This document shows, in pieces, positions 54,605 to 63,446 of a DNA stretch of 64,000 nt; within the stretch, counting starts at the first letter, position 1; each line of letters starts with the position of its first letter. A program made the translations under genes and the position numbers. Origin of the DNA: Streptomyces sp. NBC_00659 (GTDB lineage: Bacteria > Actinomycetota > Actinomycetes > Streptomycetales > Streptomycetaceae); NCBI RefSeq assembly GCF_036226925.1, contig NZ_CP109031.1, positions 3,100,001-3,164,000 of the forward strand, in the 5' to 3' direction. The notes below the pieces were generated by a model. It was not told the origin of the DNA. It did not search any database and saw only the letters and a list, made by a program, of their open reading frames with translations.

Positions 54605-55323
54605 TGTTCGACTATCTGCGGCTCGAAGTGCGCCGGACGCTGCGCGACACCGGCTTCGTGATCGGCGGCGTCGCGATGCCGGTGATGATGTATCTGCTGT
54701 TCACCAACCTCGGCGGTGGCGACGACGGCGCGTGGAAGACCGCGTCGATGGTCGGCATGGCCGCGTACGGGGCGGTCGGCTCGGCGCTGAACACGGGCGG
54801 CGGGGTCGCCGAGGACAAGGTGACCGGCTGGCTGAGGCAGCTCCGGGTGACCCCGATGACGTCGCGCGAGGTGGTGCTCGGGCGGGCGCTGACCGGTTCG
54901 GTGACCGTACTGCCCGCGATCGTCGCGGTGCTCGCGGCCGGCGGCCTGGTCAACGGCGTACGGCTGGACGCCTGGCAGTGGGCCGCGACGGCCCTGCTGC
55001 TGTGGCTCGGCTCGGTCCCCTTCACGCTGCTGGGGCTCGGCAACGGGTACCGGATGACCGCGCAGACGACGGGTGTCGCGAACATGGTGTGCAATCTGGG
55101 GCTGGCGGTGGTCGGCGGCCTGTGGTTCCCGCTCGCCCTCTTCCCCGGCTGGCTGCGCTCGGTCTCGGCGTACACGCCCACGAACCGCTTCGCGCAGCTC
55201 GGCGTGTCGGTCACCGAGGGCCGGGCGCCGGACCTCACGGCGGTGGCGGTGCTGATCGCCTGGCTGCTGGCATTCGGTTCGTACGCTGTGGTCTCGTACC
55301 GTCGATCCGCACGAACCGTCTGA
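54601..55323 (+). CDS. ABC-2 type permease
   Basis: 240 residues with about six hydrophobic segments, opening MMFDYLRLEVRRTLRD and containing GNGYRMTAQTTGVANMVCNL and GGLWFPLALFPGWL, typical of ABC-2 permeases with the preceding ATPase. GTG 54601 overlaps the ATPase stop by four bases; ATG 54604 is an alternative with one base of overlap. The transported substrate is unknown. Confidence 0.92.
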   Translation: MMFDYLRLEVRRTLRDTGFVIGGVAMPVMMYLLFTNLGGGDDGAWKTASMVGMAAYGAVGSALNTGGGVAEDKVTGWLRQLRVTPMTSREVVLGRALTGSVTVLPAIVAVLAAGGLVNGVRLDAWQWAATALLLWLGSVPFTLLGLGNGYRMTAQTTGVANMVCNLGLAVVGGLWFPLALFPGWLRSVSAYTPTNRFAQLGVSVTEGRAPDLTAVAVLIAWLLAFGSYAVVSYRRSARTV

Positions 55324-55337
55324 ACGGGGATCGGGAC

Positions 55338-56588
55338 ATGTCCTGGATGAGAGGCATCGGTTGCCAGGTCCGCGCGTTGCGGGCCGAACGGAGCCGCTGG
55401 AAGGCCGACATGGAACGGTTCAAGGCCGAGCGGCGGTCCGGGGGCGGGAGCGACGGCGAGACGCCCGAGTACCCGGGCCCGCCGCCGACCGGCTTCGCGC
55501 TGCTGCCGTGGCTGCTGCTGGGGATGGGGGCCTTCTCCAACCTCTTCCAGGGCAGGACACCGCAGCCCTGGGTCGGCGCACTGGGCCTGTTCGTCTTCAA
55601 CTCGCTGTACATCTACGTGACGTTCCGCGCGTTCGTGAAGTCGAAGCGGGAGGCCCGCTCCACCCGGGTCGCGCTCGTCCTGATGGGGGTGATCACCTTC
55701 GCGCTGGCCCTCGGGTACGGCGGAAGCTGGCTGTTCTTCTTCCCGCTGCTCGGGCTGGCGACCGGGGCGGTGGTGCGCGGCCCCTGGCTCGGGAGGATCG
55801 GCCTCGGTCTGACGGCGGTCGCCGCGGCGGTCTCCGTCGTCCGGGCGGGCTGGGACGCGGTGAACGTCGCCTACGGCACGTTCCTGTCCACGATGGTGAC
55901 GGCCGCGATCCTCTCCCTGTCCGAGGCGGTACGCGAACTGCGGGCGGCCCGCGAGGAGTTGGCACGCCGGGCGGTGGAGAAGGAGCGGATGCGCTTCTCC
56001 CGCGACCTGCACGACCTGCTCGGGCACACGCTCTCCGTGATCGTGGTGAAGTCGGAGGCGGCCCGTCGCCTCGCTCCCCGCGATCTGGACGCGGCACTCG
56101 TCCAGGTCACGGACATCGAGTCGGTCGGCCGGCAGGCGCTGACGGAGATCCGCGAGGCGGTCACCGGCTACCGCGAGGGCAGCCTCGCCACGGAGCTGGA
56201 CGGCGCCCGCTCGGCACTGTCCGCCGCGCGGGTGGAGCCGGTCGTCCGGCAGTCGGGGCCACCCCTGGTCCCGCAGACCGAGGCCCTGCTCGGCTGGGTA
56301 CTGCGTGAGGCCGTCACCAACGTCGTACGCCACAGCGACGCGACGCGCTGCGAGATCACCGTGGACGGAACCGCGGACCTCGTCCGTCTGACCGTCTCGG
56401 ACAACGGCACCGACGCCTCCTCGGCGGATCCCGAGGCGGGCATCGGCGGCACCGGTCTCAAGGGCCTCACCGAACGCCTCGCGACGGCCGGTGGCTCCCT
56501 GCGGGCGGGACGGACTTCGCGCGGCGGTTTCGAGGTGCGGGCCGAACTCCCCGTGGAGGCGCTCGATCTGACGGAGGCGTCGGTGTGA
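55338..56588 (+). CDS. DesK-type sensor histidine kinase
   Basis: 416 residues. About five membrane segments lie at 52-190. The HisKA_3 phosphoacceptor is H225 in RFSRDLHDLLGH, and the HATPase part has N in REAVTNVVRHS and GGTGLKGLTERLA. It starts 14 bases after the permease gene. Its usual partner, a DesR-type regulator, is not next to it: a GH54 gene on the other strand lies between them and the regulator follows at 58504. Confidence 0.92.
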   Translation: MSWMRGIGCQVRALRAERSRWKADMERFKAERRSGGGSDGETPEYPGPPPTGFALLPWLLLGMGAFSNLFQGRTPQPWVGALGLFVFNSLYIYVTFRAFVKSKREARSTRVALVLMGVITFALALGYGGSWLFFFPLLGLATGAVVRGPWLGRIGLGLTAVAAAVSVVRAGWDAVNVAYGTFLSTMVTAAILSLSEAVRELRAAREELARRAVEKERMRFSRDLHDLLGHTLSVIVVKSEAARRLAPRDLDAALVQVTDIESVGRQALTEIREAVTGYREGSLATELDGARSALSAARVEPVVRQSGPPLVPQTEALLGWVLREAVTNVVRHSDATRCEITVDGTADLVRLTVSDNGTDASSADPEAGIGGTGLKGLTERLATAGGSLRAGRTSRGGFEVRAELPVEALDLTEASV

Positions 56589-56608
56589 GCGGCGCCCCCT
56601 CGAAGGGG

Positions 56609-56643
56609 GCGGCGGGCCGGGCCCTCACGGGCCGACCCGCCGC
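56609..56643. terminator. hairpin after the kinase gene
   Basis: GCGGCGGG (56609-56616) pairs with CCCGCCGC (56636-56643), with further inner G-C pairing. It lies between the convergent kinase and arabinofuranosidase genes. Confidence 0.65.
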
Positions 56644-56661
56644 CGCGTTTCGGCCGGGCGG

Positions 56662-58215
56662 TTACGGAGCCCAGGGGGCCGTGACGGCCCAGCTCACGTC
56701 GTCCGTCCACGAGGTGGCGCTGTCGAAGGCGTTCGAGCCGCCGTTGCTCGCTATGTAGACGTTGTAGTTGTAGTGCCGGAGGTATCGCGTCGGGTAGTTG
56801 TACGACGCGAACGAGGTCCCCGTACCGCTCTTGCCGGTCCCGGCGCAGAACGTGGCGTCCTGTCTGAACTGCGTGGTACCGGTCATGGGTTGCCGGAGGA
56901 GCTGGTAGTTGTAGTGCCGCAGGAAGTCGCCCGGGTAGTTCCGTGACTCGAAGGAGTAGCAGGAGCTGTCGGCGAGACCCCGGCGGACGATCCAGGTGGC
57001 GTCGCTCTTGTCGAGTGCCGGACTGCTCGACGTGATCGCCGAGACGACCGCCGCGTTGGCCTGGTGGCGGATGTAGTCGGCCGTGCAGCACGAGGTGGTC
57101 GCGCGCAGCGAGATCTCGGACCCGGCCGTCAGCGAGCCGGTGATGCCGGTCGATCCGCCGTAGCCGACGGAGACGATGTTCGACTGCACCAGGTTGTCCG
57201 CGGCGTCCGTCGGGATGCCCGAGGTCATGACGCCCTCGAAGAAGGACCCGATGGAGCCGTTGCTGTTGTCGCCGCCGGTGCCCAGGACGATCGCGCCCTC
57301 CTGGTGCATGGGCGAGTAGCCGCCGGCGGTGGGTTCACCCCCGGAATAGGTGGTCGTGAGACTGCCCGATTGGGCGTTGCCGTATTTCAGCGCGAAATGG
57401 TCCTGACCGTTGTTTTTCAGCAAAGCGGTCACGAAGGGCATCGCGCCGGTCCCGGTGTTCGCCGTGTTCTTGCTGTATCCGGCGTCCGACTGGAAGAGCC
57501 CGTTCTCCAGGTCGGCCTGCACCCAGGGACCTCCGCCGTAGCAGGGCGAGAACCAGCACTCGGTGCCGAAGTTGATCGCGTCCATGTGGCCGTTGCCGGT
57601 GTCCAGGTTGTTGGTCTCGGCGTTGCCGTAGTCGAAACAGCAACTGCCGTTGACGTGGGTGCCGGAGGTCACCATGTACATTCCCTCGGCGGCACCGTTC
57701 GTGGCGACTCCCGAGGTGGAGTTGTCCCGGTAGCCCATGCCGGCCGAGATCTCCAGACCGTAGACCTGGTGGCCGCCGGCGGTCACCGGCAGCGCGTCCG
57801 CGGGCGCCCCGACGTCGGCGGCTCCCGCCCCGCCGGCGCCCTCGATCGTGAGGTCGTTGTGGCGTGAGGACTGGTCGTAGATCTGCGTGATGATGCAGGT
57901 GGTGCCGTTGCAGAAGGAGTCCTGCGCCGCCGCGTTCGCGTATCCGCCGGCCGCCAGGAGACCGATGTTCGCGGTGGCGCTGTCGGAGGCGCGCTGCACC
58001 TGGTAGAGCGAGCCGTTGTACGACGAGTAGAGCGCCCTGACGAGGCTGTGCGCGGCGACGCAGGGGGTGCCCGCGGTGGCGTAGATGTCGCAGGGGAGCG
58101 ACCCCGCGGCGGTGGCCTGCGGGGCGCCGACGGCGAACGCGACGACGGCCGCCATCACCGACAGCACGGCCAGAACCGTGTTTCTGAGGCGCTGTAAGCG
58201 CACGAAGGATGACAT
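56662..58215 (-). CDS. abfB: secreted alpha-L-arabinofuranosidase, GH54 + CBM42
   Basis: 517 residues. A signal peptide (NTVLAVLSVMAAVVAFAVG, then an Ala-rich cleavage area near 36) is followed by the GH54 catalytic domain (CDIYATAGTPCVAAHSLVRA, then YDQSSRHNDLTIEG and CCFDYGNAET) with its cysteines, and by the AbfB/CBM42 beta-trefoil (from about 375; FESRNYPGDFLRHYN, SYNYPTRYLRHYNYNVY). The segment DLENGLF probably carries the nucleophile, by analogy with the fungal enzyme. It removes arabinose from arabinan and arabinoxylan outside the cell. It lies on the opposite strand between a kinase and its likely regulator, with three operator-like repeats upstream. Confidence 0.93.
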   Translation of the reverse strand: MSSFVRLQRLRNTVLAVLSVMAAVVAFAVGAPQATAAGSLPCDIYATAGTPCVAAHSLVRALYSSYNGSLYQVQRASDSATANIGLLAAGGYANAAAQDSFCNGTTCIITQIYDQSSRHNDLTIEGAGGAGAADVGAPADALPVTAGGHQVYGLEISAGMGYRDNSTSGVATNGAAEGMYMVTSGTHVNGSCCFDYGNAETNNLDTGNGHMDAINFGTECWFSPCYGGGPWVQADLENGLFQSDAGYSKNTANTGTGAMPFVTALLKNNGQDHFALKYGNAQSGSLTTTYSGGEPTAGGYSPMHQEGAIVLGTGGDNSNGSIGSFFEGVMTSGIPTDAADNLVQSNIVSVGYGGSTGITGSLTAGSEISLRATTSCCTADYIRHQANAAVVSAITSSSPALDKSDATWIVRRGLADSSCYSFESRNYPGDFLRHYNYQLLRQPMTGTTQFRQDATFCAGTGKSGTGTSFASYNYPTRYLRHYNYNVYIASNGGSNAFDSATSWTDDVSWAVTAPWAP

Positions 58216-58263
58216 CACGGTGCACCTCTTCCGTTCCGTGTAGGACAGTGCGGGTGTCCGGTT

Positions 58264-58320
58264 CGAGATACCGGACATTGTTCGATCGAGATACCGAACC
58301 AATTCCCGGTCGAAATTCCG
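58264..58320. promoter_or_regulatory. three phased direct repeats upstream of the arabinofuranosidase
   Basis: CGAGATACCG at 58264 and 58287 and the variant CGAAATTCCG at 58311 are spaced 23-24 bases apart, close to two helical turns. They lie 50-105 bases before the GH54 start in an A+T-richer stretch. The CGAAA-type core resembles boxes reported near Streptomyces xylan-degrading genes; the link is tentative. Confidence 0.5.
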
Positions 58321-58503
58321 AACGTTTGCGGAAAGCGGCCCGGCTCGGAAATGACAAAGGGGAGCGCTGAATTCCGAGGCGATTATTTGCCCGTGACCGA
58401 GGACCGTCAAGACGCACGGACAGAAACCCCACGATTTTTCGGAAGACCGCCGGAGCGTGCGGAACGGACGGCCGGACACCCCTCTCGCCTTACGCTTGGC
58501 CGC

Positions 58504-59145
58504 GTGAACGAGATGCCCCGGGACCACCGGCCCGCCAAGTCCGTCCGTGTCCTGCTCGCCGAGGACCAGCAGATGATGCGCGGGGCGCTCGCCCTGCTGC
58601 TCGGGATGGAGCCGGACATCGAGGTGGTCGCGCAGGTGTCAGCGGGGGACGAGATCGTGGACACGGCGCTGGTCAGCCGGCCCGATGTGGCCCTGCTGGA
58701 CATCGAGTTGCCGGGGATGAGCGGGCTGGACGCCGCCGCCGAACTGCGTGAGCAGGTGCCCGACTGCCGGGTGCTCATCCTCACCACGTTCGGCCGTCCC
58801 GGCTATCTGCGGCGGGCCATGGAGGCGGGTGCCGCCGGGTTCCTGGTCAAGGACGGGCCCGTGGAGGAACTGGCCGAGGCGATCCGCCGGGTGCTGACCG
58901 GGGAGACCGTCATCGATCCGGCGCTCGCCGCCGCCGCGCTGAGCGCCGGGCCCAATCCGCTCACGGCCCGCGAGTGCGACGTCCTGAAGGCCTCGGTGGA
59001 CGGCGCCACCGTCGCCGACATCGCCGGCAAGCTGCACCTCTCCGAGTCCACCGTCCGCAACTACCTGTCCTCGGCCATCGGCAAGACGGGCACCCGCAAC
59101 CGCATGGAGGCGATGCGGGAGGCCCGCCAACAGGGTTGGCTGTAG
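58504..59145 (+). CDS. DesR/LuxR-type response regulator
   Basis: 213 residues. The receiver domain has the acidic pair in LLAEDQQ and phosphoacceptor D66 (LLDIELPG), T in LTTFG and K in FLVKDG. The LuxR-type helix-turn-helix is at the end (LTARECDVLKASVDGATVAD, then SESTVRNYLSSAIGKTG). TACGCT lies seven bases before GTG 58504, so the message may be leaderless. It is the natural partner of the DesK-type kinase at 55338, from which it is separated by the arabinofuranosidase gene. A very long terminator follows. Confidence 0.92.
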   Translation: MNEMPRDHRPAKSVRVLLAEDQQMMRGALALLLGMEPDIEVVAQVSAGDEIVDTALVSRPDVALLDIELPGMSGLDAAAELREQVPDCRVLILTTFGRPGYLRRAMEAGAAGFLVKDGPVEELAEAIRRVLTGETVIDPALAAAALSAGPNPLTARECDVLKASVDGATVADIAGKLHLSESTVRNYLSSAIGKTGTRNRMEAMREARQQGWL

Positions 59146-59159
59146 GGCCTGTTCGTCCG

Positions 59160-59212
59160 GATCGTGCGGGTGGCCCGCCGCCGGGTTCCGGCGGCGGGCC
59201 ACCCGCACGATC
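59160..59212. terminator. 25-base-pair perfect hairpin terminator
   Basis: The arm at 59160-59184 (GATCGTGCGGGTGGCCC and onwards) is fully complementary to 59188-59212, with a loop of only three bases. It lies between the convergent response-regulator and membrane-protein genes. Confidence 0.9.
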
Positions 59213-59230
59213 ACTCCTCGTCCGCCTTCG

Positions 59231-60082
59231 CTACTTCGTCACCTTCGCCGTCCCGGACCCGACGTGCTTGCCTTCCGGCGCCGCGCACACGAACCAGTTC
59301 GGCCGGGAGCCGTCCACCGGCCGGATCAGATCCTCGTACGACGAGCCGAGGCCGGTCCCCGGGGCGGCCTTCCCGGCCTTGATCGTCGTGCCGTCGTCCC
59401 AGGTGCAGGTGACCTCCTGGGCGGTCGTTGCGACCTGGCCGATCACCAGCAGCCGAGACGCCCCCGCCGTACCGGCCCGGCCGGTCCGCAGCGGCACCGC
59501 CGCGGCCTCGATGTCCTTGCCCGAGAACGAGTCGCCCTTGTCGACCGGCCAGTCGAGCGCCGTTTCCGGGCTGCCGTCCCCCACGAAGAGGCGGACGAAC
59601 GTCCAGCCCTTGCCGATGAGGTCCGAGGCGACCTGGGGGCCCGTCGGCGTGAGGGCGTACTCGCTCATCCTGGACCGCTGGTACTGCGCCTCCGTCTCGT
59701 TCTTCGGCGCCCCCCAGACGATGACCTCGACGCTCCACTCCTTGCCGTGTTCGGTCCCGCGCGCCACGGTGGTCACCTGCGGCTCGTACACGTGCCGCTG
59801 CTCGGGCGTCGACGGCGCGGTCACGGCCGGCTCGACCCGCCTGCCACCGTCGTCCCCGCCCGCACCCCCCGCCAGCGCCAGCGTCCCCGTGGAACCGGCG
59901 ACGACCAGGGCGACCGCCGCCGCCGTCGCCCAGCGGCGCGCCTTGCGGCGCCGGCCGCCGCGCACGACCGCCTGGTAGGGAGCCATGCCGATCTCGACCT
60001 CCTCCGCCGCCCGGGCCAGCAGGAAGGCGATGTCCGCGTCCGTCGCCATGTCGTGATGCGTCTCCCGGTTCGCGCTCATCAT
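59231..60082 (-). CDS. membrane-anchored protein coupled to a SigE-family sigma factor
   Basis: 283 residues: a cytoplasmic N-terminus of about 50, rich in charged residues (FLLARAAEEVEIG, RGGRRRKARRW), one membrane segment (52-72) and an extracytoplasmic domain with two late cysteines (EVTCTWDDGT, WFVCAAPEG). The ATGA overlap with the sigma gene and GGAGG six bases upstream fix the start at 60082. Position and layout suggest the regulator of that sigma factor, though no known anti-sigma zinc motif is visible. Confidence 0.8.
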   Translation of the reverse strand: MMSANRETHHDMATDADIAFLLARAAEEVEIGMAPYQAVVRGGRRRKARRWATAAAVALVVAGSTGTLALAGGAGGDDGGRRVEPAVTAPSTPEQRHVYEPQVTTVARGTEHGKEWSVEVIVWGAPKNETEAQYQRSRMSEYALTPTGPQVASDLIGKGWTFVRLFVGDGSPETALDWPVDKGDSFSGKDIEAAAVPLRTGRAGTAGASRLLVIGQVATTAQEVTCTWDDGTTIKAGKAAPGTGLGSSYEDLIRPVDGSRPNWFVCAAPEGKHVGSGTAKVTK

Positions 60083-60618
60083 TTCCGCCCTCCGTGCGTC
60101 ACCGTGTCCGCCAGGCCCGGCAGGACACGGAGTTTCGCGATCCCCTTGGCCGCATTGCTCTTCACCGTGCCCACCGAGCAGCCCATCGCCTGGGCCGCCT
60201 GGCTCTCGCTCAGGTCCTCCCAGTAGCGCAGGACCACCGCCTCGCGCTGGCGCGGGGGCAGTTGGGACAGCGCGGCGATCAGGGCGCCGCGGTCGTCGGC
60301 GCGCGCGATCGGGTCGGCGCTGTCGGGGATCTCGCGTCCGATCCCCGCATCGTCCTTCGGCGCGAGGAACTCCTTGAGTTTTCGCCGGTGTCTTCGGGCG
60401 TGCGCGTTGATCATCACGCGCCGCACGTACGCGTCCGGTTCGTCGGCCGAGCCGACCCTGTGCCATGCCACGTACACCTGCTCCAGCGTCGTCTGGACCA
60501 GGTCCTCGGCGACGTGCTGCTCCCCCGTCAGGAGAAACGCCGTACGCATCAGCCGCGGCCAGCGACCGACCACGAAGCTCTGGAACTCCTCGTCCCGAGA
60601 CTGCTTCCGAACCCCCAT
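60079..60618 (-). CDS. SigE-family RNA polymerase sigma factor (ECF)
   Basis: 179 residues. Region 2 is at about 15-80 (FLLTGEQHVAEDLVQTTLEQ, AYVRRVMINA) and region 4 at about 118-165 (LPPRQREAVVLRYWEDLSES then AAQAMGCSVGTVKSNAAKG). The TLLT-AEDLVQ form is that of the large actinobacterial SigE family. ATG 60618 is preferred because GGAGG is five bases upstream. It directs transcription of an unknown set of genes and is coupled to the membrane protein after it. Confidence 0.93.
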   Translation of the reverse strand: MGVRKQSRDEEFQSFVVGRWPRLMRTAFLLTGEQHVAEDLVQTTLEQVYVAWHRVGSADEPDAYVRRVMINAHARRHRRKLKEFLAPKDDAGIGREIPDSADPIARADDRGALIAALSQLPPRQREAVVLRYWEDLSESQAAQAMGCSVGTVKSNAAKGIAKLRVLPGLADTVTHGGRK

Positions 60619-60668
60619 GGGCACCTCCTAGTGACTCAAGGAGTCCACGGGCACAGGATTTCGTTGCC

Positions 60669-62096
60669 TCACCGCCGGGACGTCGTCCGCGGCAGCCACA
60701 GGAACATCAGGACGGCCCCGGCCAGCAGCATGACGCCGCTGACACGGAACGCCAGCGCGTACCCGGCGGTCAGGGCCTCCCCGGAGACGCTTCCCCCGGT
60801 ACGGGCTGCGGCGATCGTGGACATGACCGCGAGCCCCAGTGAACCGCCCATCACCCGAGAGGTGTTGACCAGGCCCGAGACCACCCCGGCGTCCTCCGGG
60901 GCCGCACCCGAGGTCGCGACCGCGGCCAGCGGTGTCGCGGCCAGGCCGGCGCCCGCCATCATCAGGATGCCGGGGAACATGATCGCGGTGAGGTAGGGGC
61001 CGTCCGCCGTCATGGTCGACTGCCAGCCGAACCCGGCCGCGGCGAGGAGCGTGCCGAGGACCGCCACGTTGCGCGCGCCGAGGGCCGGCATGAGGCGGGG
61101 CGCCGACTTCGAGCCGATGACGACGGCGAGCGAGCTCGGCACCAGCGCGAGGCCCGCGCCGAGCGGCGAGTAGCCGAGCACGTTCTGGGAGTACAGCGTC
61201 ATGAAGAACCACATGCAGAACATCGCCGAGCCGGAGACGAACACGGCCGCGTTCGCCGACGACACCGACCGCAGCCGCAGGAGCTTCAGCGGCATCAGGG
61301 GCGCCCTCGTCCGCGACTCGACGACCAGGAAGAGCCCGATGAGAGCCGCTCCCGCGCCCAGCGGTACGAGCGTCGCCGCCGCGGTCCAGCCCTCGGCCTC
61401 CGTCTGCACGATCCCGTACGCCAGGGTCGCCAGTCCCGCCGTCACCAGGAGCGCGCCCCGCAGGTCGAGCCGCCGCCCGTCCCCCGCCCTGCTCTCCGGC
61501 AGCCATCGCGCCGCGCCGGCCAGCACCACCGCGCCGACGGGCACGTTGATGAGGAGCACCCAGCGCCACGACAGCCCGTCGACCAGCAGTCCGCCGACGA
61601 GTCCGCCCGCCGCGCCGCCGCCGGCGCCCACGGCGGTCCAGGTCGCGATGGCCCGCGCGCGTGCGGCGCCCTCGGGGACGGCCGAGGTCAGGATCGTCAG
61701 GGTCGAGGGCGCGAGCACCGCGGCCCCCAGGCCCTGCGCGGCGCGGGCGAGCAGCAGTTGGGTGCCCTCCTGGGCGAGGCCGCCGGCGACCGAGGCGAGC
61801 GTGAAGAGCGCGAGGCCCACCAGGAACATCCGCTTGCGCCCGTACAGGTCACCGGCCCGCCCGCCGAGGAGCATGAATCCGGCGAACGCGATGGAGTAGG
61901 CGTTCACCACCCACTGGAGTCCGGGGGCGCTCAGCCCCAGGTCTGCCCGCATGGAGGGCAGGGCCACGTTGACGACGGACACGTCCAGAACGACCAGGAA
62001 CTGTCCGGCACACGCGAGCGCGATCACCACCCAGGTGGGCGGGGCGGCAGGGGCGGATGTCCGGATGTCTTCAGCGGCTCGGAGCATGGCTGTCAT
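60669..62096 (-). CDS. MFS multidrug efflux transporter, 14-TM type (EmrB/QacA)
   Basis: 475 residues with about 14 hydrophobic segments. The DHA2 signatures are present: LDVSVVNVALPSMRADL in the first segment, WVVNAYSIAFAGFMLLGGRAGDLYGRKR, and the antiporter motif in GAVGGLLVDGLSWRW form (GGLVGGLLVDGLSWRWVLLI). It should export drugs or metabolites using the proton gradient. It stands alone; 147 bases before it and the thiolase gene hold nothing recognised. Confidence 0.93.
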   Translation of the reverse strand: MTAMLRAAEDIRTSAPAAPPTWVVIALACAGQFLVVLDVSVVNVALPSMRADLGLSAPGLQWVVNAYSIAFAGFMLLGGRAGDLYGRKRMFLVGLALFTLASVAGGLAQEGTQLLLARAAQGLGAAVLAPSTLTILTSAVPEGAARARAIATWTAVGAGGGAAGGLVGGLLVDGLSWRWVLLINVPVGAVVLAGAARWLPESRAGDGRRLDLRGALLVTAGLATLAYGIVQTEAEGWTAAATLVPLGAGAALIGLFLVVESRTRAPLMPLKLLRLRSVSSANAAVFVSGSAMFCMWFFMTLYSQNVLGYSPLGAGLALVPSSLAVVIGSKSAPRLMPALGARNVAVLGTLLAAAGFGWQSTMTADGPYLTAIMFPGILMMAGAGLAATPLAAVATSGAAPEDAGVVSGLVNTSRVMGGSLGLAVMSTIAAARTGGSVSGEALTAGYALAFRVSGVMLLAGAVLMFLWLPRTTSRR

Positions 62097-62243
62097 GCTC
62101 TCAACCCGCTTACACCCCTTGCATCAGGATTTCGACGCAGACCGGCGTACGGCATGGGACCTAGGCCCGTCGTTCGAATCACGCGGCGGTACGCGCGGGG
62201 CACCTCGACACCACCTGACCCGAACAACAGACCCTGGGACCGG

Positions 62244-63437
62244 TCAGGCTCCCGCGCGCAGCAGCGTGACCACCGCCGCGCCGCCGAGCCCGATGTTGTG
62301 CGCGAGTCCGACCCGCGCCCCCTGGACCTGGCGCGCCTCGGCCTGTCCCCTCAACTGCCAGACCAGCTCGGCCACCTGGGCGATTCCGGTCGCTCCCAGC
62401 GGATGGCCCTTGGAGATCAGCCCGCCGGAGGGATTCACCACCCAGCGCCCGCCGTACGTCGTGGCCCCCGACTCGACGAGTGCGCCCGACTCGCCCTCCG
62501 CGCACATGCCGAGCGCCTCGTAGGTCAGCAGTTCGTTGACGGAGAAGCAGTCGTGGAGCTCCACGACGTCCACGTCCTCGATGCCGAGTCCGGAGCGCTC
62601 GTAGACCTGGCGCGCGGCCTCCCGCGACATCGGCTGCCCGACGACGTCGACGCAGGAGCCGGAGGCGAAGGACTCCTCGGTGTCGGTGGTCATCGCCTGC
62701 GCGACGATCTCCACCGCCCTGTCCTCCAGCGCGTGCCGCTCGGCGAACCGTTCGGACACGACGACGGCGGCGGCGGCCCCGTCGGAGGTGGGTGAGCACT
62801 GGAGCCGGGTCAGCGGCCGGTGCACGGCCTTCGCGGCGAGGATCTCCTCGACGGAGTACACGTCCTGGAACTGGGCGTACGGATTGTTCGCGGAGTGGCG
62901 GTGGTTCTTGGCGCCGACGGCGGCGAGCTGGGCCTCGGTCGTGCCGTACCGCTCCATGTGCTCGCGGGCCGCGTCGCCGAAGATCTGCGCGGTGGGCGGG
63001 GACATCTCGAAGCCGTGCCGGGCGGCCATGACTCCGTAGTGGCGGGCGACGGGTGATGTGGCGAAGTCCCCGCCGTCGGCGCCCGATCCGAGCGAGCCCC
63101 GCTTCATCTTCTCGAAGCCCAGCGCGAGGACGCAGTCGCTGAGGCCGCCCTCGACGAACTGCCGGGCGAGCATCAGCGCGCTCGCTCCGGTGGCGCAGTT
63201 GTTGTTGACGTTGTAGACGGGCACACCGGTCAGGCCGAGTTCGTAGGCGGCGCGCTGGCCGGCGGTGGACGCCTGGAAGCAGTAGCCGACGGGGACCTGT
63301 TCCACGTCCGTGTACGAGATCCCCGCGTCGGCCAGGGCGCCGGAGCCGGCCTCCCGGACCATGTCCCAGTACTGCCAGTCCCGGGTCTCGGGCTTCTCGA
63401 ACCTGGTCATTCCGACACCGACGACGTACGTCTTCAT
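62244..63437 (-). CDS. SCP-x-type thiolase / lipid-transfer protein
   Basis: 397 residues of the thiolase-fold lipid-transfer family. The active cysteine is C81 in [17 protein letters not shown] and the [14 protein letters not shown] block supply the histidines. Actinobacterial members act in steroid side-chain or acyl-CoA breakdown, some as aldolases. ATG has AGGAG five bases upstream. It follows the acyl-CoA dehydrogenase gene by nine bases, so the two are one operon. Confidence 0.92.
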   Translation of the reverse strand: MKTYVVGVGMTRFEKPETRDWQYWDMVREAGSGALADAGISYTDVEQVPVGYCFQASTAGQRAAYELGLTGVPVYNVNNNCATGASALMLARQFVEGGLSDCVLALGFEKMKRGSLGSGADGGDFATSPVARHYGVMAARHGFEMSPPTAQIFGDAAREHMERYGTTEAQLAAVGAKNHRHSANNPYAQFQDVYSVEEILAAKAVHRPLTRLQCSPTSDGAAAAVVVSERFAERHALEDRAVEIVAQAMTTDTEESFASGSCVDVVGQPMSREAARQVYERSGLGIEDVDVVELHDCFSVNELLTYEALGMCAEGESGALVESGATTYGGRWVVNPSGGLISKGHPLGATGIAQVAELVWQLRGQAEARQVQGARVGLAHNIGLGGAAVVTLLRAGA

Positions 63438-63446
63438 GGCGCGCTC

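Noticed and set aside
55338..56588. Frame from 54732 as a longer histidine kinase
   Set aside because: The first 200 codons lie over the permease gene in another frame and are Arg/Gly-rich nonsense; the kinase starts at ATG 55338.
62150..62205. tRNA-like T-arm sequence GTTCGAATC near 62176
   Set aside because: No acceptor or anticodon arm can be formed around it, so it is not a tRNA.
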